Shown: in pieces, positions 53,000 through 57,805 of the stretch
Position numbering within the stretch: position 1 is the stretch's first letter
How the letters are laid out: each line of letters opens with the position of its first letter
From: an uncultured cyanobacterium
GTDB taxonomy: Bacteria; Cyanobacteriota; Cyanobacteriia; Cyanobacteriales; Chroococcidiopsidaceae
Assembly: GCA_946221495.1 (NCBI GenBank)
Contig: CAMIFA010000008.1
Coordinates: forward strand, 1 to 57,805
Direction: 5' to 3'
Length of the DNA stretch: 57,805 nt
Program-made: the position numbers and the translations under genes
Notes under the pieces: model-generated
The model's database searches: none
Told to the model about the DNA's origin: nothing
What the model saw: only the letters and a program-made list of their open reading frames with translations

Positions 53000-53557
53000 A
53001 TGACGGCATTTTCTTCATTAGACTCATTAGACTCGATTAATTTAGTTTCCGATGCCTGGAAGCATAAGCAAAAAGCGCTTCTGCAAGGCGAAATTTTAGT
53101 AGAAACGCGATCGCATTCGATTTGGGGTGGTGCAGTAACCGCTCAGATGTATTTACCATTAACGCGATCGCGCGTTTGGCAACAAGTCAGCGATTACCCG
53201 CGTTGGGTACAATTTTTTCCTGATGTTACTCAAAGCGAAGTTTTAAATAGAGGAGAAATTACCCGCTTATATCAAACCGCTCAAAAAAGCTTTTTCTTCT
53301 TTACCGCGCAAGTTGAAATTTACCTGAATGTTGCTGAAATCATGCAGCAGCAGATTCAATTTCGCTTAGAAAAAGGCACTTTTAATGATTTTACAGCAGA
53401 TTTAAAGCTGCAAGATTGCAGTGTCGGTACTTTACTGACATACTCGGTACAAGCTACCCCGAATATCCCGATTCCAGCAATTTTCATTCAACAAGCAATG
53501 AATATGGAATTGCCAGCAAATATGCGGCAAATGCGCCAAGTTTTGTGCCAAGGTTAA
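53000..53557 (+). CDS. SRPBCC/START-like lipid-binding family protein
   Basis: 185 residues. The polyketide-cyclase-type fold is indicated by AVTAQMYLPLTRSRVWQQVSDYPRWVQFFPDVTQSEVL and the closing helix IFIQQAMNMELPANMRQMRQVL. These proteins bind hydrophobic ligands; the COQ10-like group binds quinones. The ligand here is unknown. It has two HIP1 sites and is followed by a terminator. Confidence 0.82.
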   Translation: MTAFSSLDSLDSINLVSDAWKHKQKALLQGEILVETRSHSIWGGAVTAQMYLPLTRSRVWQQVSDYPRWVQFFPDVTQSEVLNRGEITRLYQTAQKSFFFFTAQVEIYLNVAEIMQQQIQFRLEKGTFNDFTADLKLQDCSVGTLLTYSVQATPNIPIPAIFIQQAMNMELPANMRQMRQVLCQG

Positions 53558-53591
53558 AGGTATTTAAGAGTTAAGCAGTTCCACAGATGAC

Positions 53592-53640
53592 AAGCTAGTT
53601 GTCCAGCAGATATCACATTGATAGGACAGCTAGCTTATTT
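53592..53640 (+). terminator. Terminator after the SRPBCC gene
   Basis: AAGCTAGTTGTCC (53592-53604) pairs with GGACAGCTAGCTT (53624-53636), 12 of 13 Watson-Crick plus one G-U, followed by ATTTAATT. It begins 35 bases past the stop codon. Confidence 0.6.
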
Positions 53641-53767
53641 AATTGCTAGTTACCGAATTAATAGGGTAGCTATACGTGCCGAAGCTTTATATCAATTAGC
53701 TTTGACACCATAAGTTTGCCCAGCTTTAACCTCAAGCATACAAAAGCATAATGTACAGGCAATATTT

Positions 53768-54310
53768 ATGTTCTCATCATCAAGGTCTAGTGGGTTAGTT
53801 ATATTTATATTATCTCTAGGACTAATAAGTTTTTGGCAAGCACAGAAAGATGTAAATATAAATTCAGTTAACTCAGAAGAATTTGAATGCAAAGATTTGG
53901 CAGCCTTAGATAAAAGATGTCGAGGTGTTAGCGCAGTTATTAGCGCACCTCCACAAGTACATAACGAGATGAACGAGCTATCCGAGAGCTACTGGTCACA
54001 GTATTTGTGTAAAAAAAACGACTCGTCTTATACTATTAAAGACAATACATTATATGAACTAAAAGAAGTAAGGTTCAAAGGTATAACCTTTGAACCTAGT
54101 CCAGCAGACAAGCTCAATGATATAGAGAGAACAGGTACGTTATCTGTAGATTCACTTACTTCTAGATACTACGATAATGAGGGTAAGTGGGATAAATGGT
54201 CAGACTACAGACCGTACTTGAGTGTAGGCGTAGAAAAGGTAAACGGAAAGTGGGAAGTGGAAAAGCAAGAAAGATATACTTCTCCAGATTGCAATAATCT
54301 ACCTCAATAG
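53768..54310 (+). CDS. Orphan exported or membrane-anchored protein
   Basis: 180 residues. An uncleaved or cleaved N-terminal helix (SSGLVIFILSLGLISFWQAQ) precedes a domain with five Cys (FECKDL, DKRCRG, QYLCKK, SPDC), hinting at disulfides in the periplasm. The rest contains YELKEVRFKGITFEPSPADKLNDIERTGTLSVDSLTSRYYDNEGKWDKW and KVNGKWEVEKQERY. I recognise no family. AT-rich, without HIP1; it is convergent with clpB. Confidence 0.55.
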   Translation: MFSSSRSSGLVIFILSLGLISFWQAQKDVNINSVNSEEFECKDLAALDKRCRGVSAVISAPPQVHNEMNELSESYWSQYLCKKNDSSYTIKDNTLYELKEVRFKGITFEPSPADKLNDIERTGTLSVDSLTSRYYDNEGKWDKWSDYRPYLSVGVEKVNGKWEVEKQERYTSPDCNNLPQ

Positions 54311-54323
54311 TCAGCAGGAGTAA

Positions 54324-54346
54324 GGTAGGCAATACCTACCCTACCG
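54324..54346. terminator. Hairpin between the orphan gene and clpB
   Basis: GGTAGG (54324-54329) and CCTACC (54335-54340) with loop CAATA, followed by CTACCG. It lies between convergent genes and can serve both. It is a variant of the palindrome at 30999-31021: TAGGCAATACCTA here against TGGGCAATGCCCA there, with one base pair changed on both sides. Confidence 0.45.
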
Positions 54347-54348
54347 TA

Positions 54349-56970
54349 TTACTGAGCGGTTAACACCTGAGCTGGCAAGCGCTTGAAGGCAAGACGCTCA
54401 TTTTCTACATCAACAAAGATCGTATCGCCATCATTGAATTCGCCGCGTAAAATTGCTTTGGCGATCGCCGTCTCTAACTCGCGCTGAATTGCTCGCTTCA
54501 GGGGACGCGCTCCAAACACTGGATCATACCCTACTTCTACTAAAAAGTCAAGAGCTGCATCAGAAAGCTTCAGCGCCATTTTACGGTCGGCAAGTCGCTG
54601 TTCTAGGCGCTGGATTTGTAATTGGACAATATGCCGCAGTTCGTGCTTTTGCAGGGCGTGGAAGATAATAATCTCGTCGATGCGGTTGAGAAACTCGGGA
54701 CGGAAACTATTTCGCATCGCCTCCATGACGCGACTCCGCATCTCCTCATAGCGGGAGTCATCCCTTGCTAAATCTAGGATGTACTGCGAACCGATATTGC
54801 TGGTCATAATGATGATGCTGTTTTTAAAGTCTACAGTATGACCTTGAGCATCAGTGACGCGCCCATCATCTAGAATTTGCAGCATGATGTTGAAGACATC
54901 TGGATGCGCTTTTTCAATTTCATCGAACAAAATTACTGCATAAGGACGACGGCGAATTGCTTCTGTTAATTGTCCACCTTCGTCATAGCCGACATATCCT
55001 GGCGGCGCACCAATAAGTCTGGAAACAGCGTGTTTCTCCATGTACTCAGACATATCAATCCGTACTAAAGCTTCTTCGGTGTCGAATAGATATGCCGCCA
55101 AAGCCTTTGCGAGTTCGGTTTTACCAACGCCAGTGGGCCCGAGGAAAATAAAGCTAGCAGTTGGGCGATTGGGATCAGCAAGTCCGGCGCGCGATCGCTG
55201 AATTGCATCTGCAACAGCAGTAACAGCTTCATCTTGACCAATAACGCGGCGGTGCAGTTCGTCTTCTAGGTGCAGCAGTTTTTCTTTCTCAGTTTCAACT
55301 AGCTTGCTGATCGGAATACCTGTCCACTTAGAAATAACTTCCGCGATATCCGCTTCCGTAACTTCCTCCCGCAGCAAAGATTGACCACTTGTTTGCGCCT
55401 GCGCTAGTTGCGCTTCAGCTGCTTCTAGTTGGCGGTGCAGATCAGTTAACTTGCCGTATTTCAGTTCAGCTGCTTTATTCAAGTCGTAGTCGCGTTCTGC
55501 TTGTTGAACTTCAACGTTTATCCGGTCGATTTCTTCTTTGAGTGACTGAATTTTGTTGATAATGTCCTTTTCCGACTGCCATTGAGTATCTAGGGTGCGT
55601 TGCTGTTCTTTAAGATCCGCAAGTTCTTTTTCTAGTCTTTCTAGGCGTTCTCTAGACGCGGCGCTAGTTTCTTTTTGCAGCGATAGGCGTTCCATTTCTA
55701 GCTGGAGAATCTTGCGGTCAATTTCGTCGAGTTCTTCGGGTTTAGAAGTAATCTCCATTTTCAACCGCGCTGCTGCTTCGTCTACCAAGTCAATTGCTTT
55801 ATCTGGCAGAAAGCGATCGCTAATATAGCGACTAGATAGCGTGGCTGCTGCAACTAAAGAACTGTCAGAGATTTTAACCCCGTGATGCACTTCATAGCGC
55901 TCTTTCAAGCCGCGCAGAATTGAAACGGTATCCTCCACATTCGGCTGATCGATATATACCTGCTGGAAGCGCCGTTCTAAGGCGGCATCTTTTTCAATGT
56001 ACTTACGGTACTCGTCGAGTGTAGTTGCACCAATACAGCGTAGTTCACCCCGCGCTAACATCGGCTTCAGCAAGTTTCCGGCATCCATCGCGCCTTGGGT
56101 AGCACCCGCACCCACGACGGTGTGAATTTCGTCAATGAAGAGAATAATGTTACCACCAGAATCGGTAACTTCTTTGAGGACGGCTTTTAAGCGTTCTTCA
56201 AATTCACCCCGAAACTTAGCACCAGCAATTAAAGCACCCATATCGAGGGCAATTAATTTGCGGTCTTTCAGTGACTGGGGTACATCTCCAGCGACAATGC
56301 GCTGCGCTAGTCCTTCAGCGATCGCAGTTTTACCAACACCGGGTTCACCAATTAGCACTGGGTTATTTTTGGTACGCCGAGACAGAATCTGAATTGTGCG
56401 GCGAATCTCGTCATCGCGCCCAATTACAGGGTCTAGTTTACCCTGGCGGGCGGCTTCCGTGAGGTCACGCCCATATTTTTCCAGTGCTTCGTATTTGCCT
56501 TCTGGATTTTGGTCGGTCACTTTTTGACTCCCACGAATTTGTTTAATAGTATTTTTTAGTTTCGCTTCATCTAAGCTAAATTCTTGAAATAAGCTTTTAC
56601 CAAAGCGGTCATCATTAGCATAAGCAAGCAATAAATGCTCAATCGAGATGAATTCGTCGCCAAACTCTTGACGATATACTTCTGCTTTATCTAACAGCAT
56701 ATCTAGGCTACGCCCTAGATACACGGAAGTAGCGCTACCAGATACTTTAGGCTGACGCTGAATAAATTGCTCAGTGCGATCGCGTAGCTTTTGGATGCTA
56801 ATCCCCAGTTTAGTAAAAATACTGCTGGCTAGCCCTTCTTGTTCTAACAGCGATTTCAGCAAATGCTCTGTTTCGATCTGCTGTTGTTGGACTGCTTTAG
56901 CAATGTCTGGGGTATGGGCGATCGCTTCCCAGGCTTTCTCTGTAAATTGATTGGGGTTGGTTGGTTGCAT
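54349..56970 (-). CDS. clpB: ATP-dependent chaperone ClpB
   Basis: 873 residues, full length. Order: Clp-N repeats (1-150), AAA1 with Walker A GEPGVGKTAIAEG, the coiled-coil middle domain at about 410-525 that marks ClpB and contacts DnaK, and AAA2 with GPTGVGKTELAKA and FDEIEKAHPDVFN. It takes apart protein aggregates with DnaK/DnaJ/GrpE. The coiled coil has the usual length, so it is not a ClpC-type protein. Cyanobacteria have two ClpB; which one this is cannot be told. I see no CIRCE element upstream. Confidence 0.96.
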   Translation of the reverse strand: MQPTNPNQFTEKAWEAIAHTPDIAKAVQQQQIETEHLLKSLLEQEGLASSIFTKLGISIQKLRDRTEQFIQRQPKVSGSATSVYLGRSLDMLLDKAEVYRQEFGDEFISIEHLLLAYANDDRFGKSLFQEFSLDEAKLKNTIKQIRGSQKVTDQNPEGKYEALEKYGRDLTEAARQGKLDPVIGRDDEIRRTIQILSRRTKNNPVLIGEPGVGKTAIAEGLAQRIVAGDVPQSLKDRKLIALDMGALIAGAKFRGEFEERLKAVLKEVTDSGGNIILFIDEIHTVVGAGATQGAMDAGNLLKPMLARGELRCIGATTLDEYRKYIEKDAALERRFQQVYIDQPNVEDTVSILRGLKERYEVHHGVKISDSSLVAAATLSSRYISDRFLPDKAIDLVDEAAARLKMEITSKPEELDEIDRKILQLEMERLSLQKETSAASRERLERLEKELADLKEQQRTLDTQWQSEKDIINKIQSLKEEIDRINVEVQQAERDYDLNKAAELKYGKLTDLHRQLEAAEAQLAQAQTSGQSLLREEVTEADIAEVISKWTGIPISKLVETEKEKLLHLEDELHRRVIGQDEAVTAVADAIQRSRAGLADPNRPTASFIFLGPTGVGKTELAKALAAYLFDTEEALVRIDMSEYMEKHAVSRLIGAPPGYVGYDEGGQLTEAIRRRPYAVILFDEIEKAHPDVFNIMLQILDDGRVTDAQGHTVDFKNSIIIMTSNIGSQYILDLARDDSRYEEMRSRVMEAMRNSFRPEFLNRIDEIIIFHALQKHELRHIVQLQIQRLEQRLADRKMALKLSDAALDFLVEVGYDPVFGARPLKRAIQRELETAIAKAILRGEFNDGDTIFVDVENERLAFKRLPAQVLTAQ

Positions 56971-57442
56971 TCGTTATCCCCTCTTACTCTTGTGTAAAGT
57001 GCTACCTAAAAACACAGGAAAAATTTGATGCGTCACTCTGGTTTGCTCTTTACAATCATTGTAGAAAGACTAGGGCAATTAGTTGGATCGGTGTTTACGG
57101 TAAAAGTAGTCAAAATACCCACCCACACTCACTTTTCTAATTTGTTTTGTCTCAATAGATGTCTATGTTTAATTTGTGCTAATAAACAGTGACTATCTTC
57201 AGCGCAATATTTACATTTAGGCGTTGTTGGCGGCTACTTTCCCAACCTTTCACTGTCAACACCCAGCAATTAGATCAGTAGATTTACTTGTACCAATTAT
57301 TAATTAACATATCATAATGATGTGTTAATCTAATTTTAATCTAGCCTTTTAAGTATGAGTTACAAGCCGTAAGTAAAAAAACTCACCTTAATACCTAGAA
57401 AAAACTGCAACTTCAGCTAACAAAGAGTTAAATTTAACGTTC
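56971..57442. other. Intergenic region upstream of clpB and the last gene
   Basis: 472 bases between divergent genes. It includes the clpB promoter and, on the other side, that of the right-edge gene. The only structure I see is the inverted repeat at 57304-57328. Confidence 0.5.
57304..57328. promoter_or_regulatory. Near-perfect inverted repeat upstream of the right-edge gene
   Basis: TTAACATATCAT and ATGATGTGTTAA flank a single A, matching at 11 of 12 positions. A few more bases pair on both sides if one base is bulged (ATTA/TAAT). It lies 114 bases before the ATG at 57443 and could be an operator or leader hairpin. Confidence 0.35.
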
Positions 57443-57805
57443 ATGGTTCCTAAAAGTGCAAAACCTAAAATCAACACTGTAACTTTGCATTACCAAAGTG
57501 TAAAGCGAAGCTCCACCTTAATTGCTCAATTTAAAGCACTGGTTCCAACTCTTGTGAGGATCTATTTGCCGTTACTTTGTATTTTGTTAATTATTAGGTT
57601 ACAAAACAGAGTTCCAGTAGAAAATCTTACAAAAGATCCTTTAGCCGTTGCGGGTAAACCTTTTTACTTCGGTATGCTTTCCCAAGTCGGTATTCTATTT
57701 TGGTGTGCAAGTGCTGCTATTTGTTTCTTTTGTGCTGCATTATTAATAAAAATTACCTCAACGAAATTAAGTAGTTTTTTGTTTTTTTCAGGCTGTATTA
57801 CTACA
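57443..57805 (+). CDS. Membrane protein, N-terminal part (cut by window edge)
   Basis: The frame is open from the ATG at 57443 to the last base (121 codons). After a basic, hydrophilic start (VPKSAKPKINTVTLHYQSVKRSS) come a first helix near residues 34-52 (LVPTLVRIYLPLLCILLIIRL), the segment NLTKDPLAVAGKPFYFGMLSQVGILFWCASAAICFF, and a third helix beginning near residue 110. It resembles a conserved multi-helix cyanobacterial protein of unknown function; I cannot name it. The rest lies outside the window. Confidence 0.65.
   Translation, partial: MVPKSAKPKINTVTLHYQSVKRSSTLIAQFKALVPTLVRIYLPLLCILLIIRLQNRVPVENLTKDPLAVAGKPFYFGMLSQVGILFWCASAAICFFCAALLIKITSTKLSSFLFFSGCITT

Noticed and set aside
1..57805. 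tRNA, rRNA, tmRNA, riboswitch or CRISPR elements
   Set aside because: I looked for T-arm sequences, rRNA-like blocks and repeat-spacer patterns on both strands and saw none; a covariance-model search would be needed to exclude small RNAs.

Overview
The window is 57.8 kb of cyanobacterial chromosome. It carries petB/petD next to the D1-processing protease ctpA, a Tic22-family gene, an RRM-type RNA-binding protein, and the cyanobacterial clusters acpP-fabF-tkt and pdhB-secD-secF. The HIP1 octamer GCGATCGC is scattered through most housekeeping genes, and heptameric tandem repeats typical of filamentous or colonial cyanobacteria occur between genes. I cannot name the genus from the sequence alone; a member of the Chroococcidiopsis/Gloeocapsopsis/Nostocales neighbourhood is a reasonable guess. 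I saw no tRNA, rRNA, prophage or CRISPR array.

Layout. 1-6100: a membrane sensor cut by the left edge, an outer-membrane barrel, an RDD/pentapeptide-repeat protein and small envelope proteins. 6101-7420: a TnpB-only IS200/IS605-type element inserted in an RsbW-like anti-sigma kinase gene, whose halves lie on either side and rejoin in frame. 7815-10659: petD and petB, with ctpA divergent. 10796-13310: accessory patch with a toxin-like gene pair, a lipoprotein with a small membrane partner, and a metallo-beta-lactamase-fold protein lacking its metal ligands. 13507-20710: site-2 protease, trmFO, Tic22, prmC, tsaC-like, a degenerate histidine kinase and a GNAT acetyltransferase. 20840-24829: a membrane protein, secF, secD and pdhB. 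24982-30811: a secreted S8 protease divergent from a secreted TPR-CHAT protein. 31069-37732: hemB, a DUF4870 protein, prfC, an M48-like pseudoprotease carrying a minisatellite-coded linker, and the RRM protein. 38201-42591: two glycosyltransferases and alanine racemase. 42855-43363: remnant of an AbiEii-type toxin module. 43461-47232: tkt, fabF, acpP. 47508-49668: an HdrB-like CCG protein and a PD-(D/E)XK nuclease fused to membrane helices. 49705-52739: lpxD, an HI0933-type flavoprotein, rubredoxin and a small membrane protein. 53000-57805: a SRPBCC protein, an orphan secreted protein, clpB, and a membrane protein cut by the right edge.

The core genes serve photosynthetic electron transport (petBD), photosystem II maturation (ctpA), secretion (secDF, Tic22), fatty acid, lipid A and carbon metabolism (acpP, fabF, lpxD, tkt, pdhB), tetrapyrrole synthesis (hemB), translation (prfC, prmC, trmFO, tsaC-like) and proteostasis (clpB). 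Between them lie AT-rich genes without HIP1 sites that look acquired or fast-evolving. The most interesting are the membrane-anchored nuclease preceded by a perfect 16-bp palindrome, the TnpB element with a predicted guide against the gene it disrupted, and the paired secreted CHAT and subtilisin-like genes.
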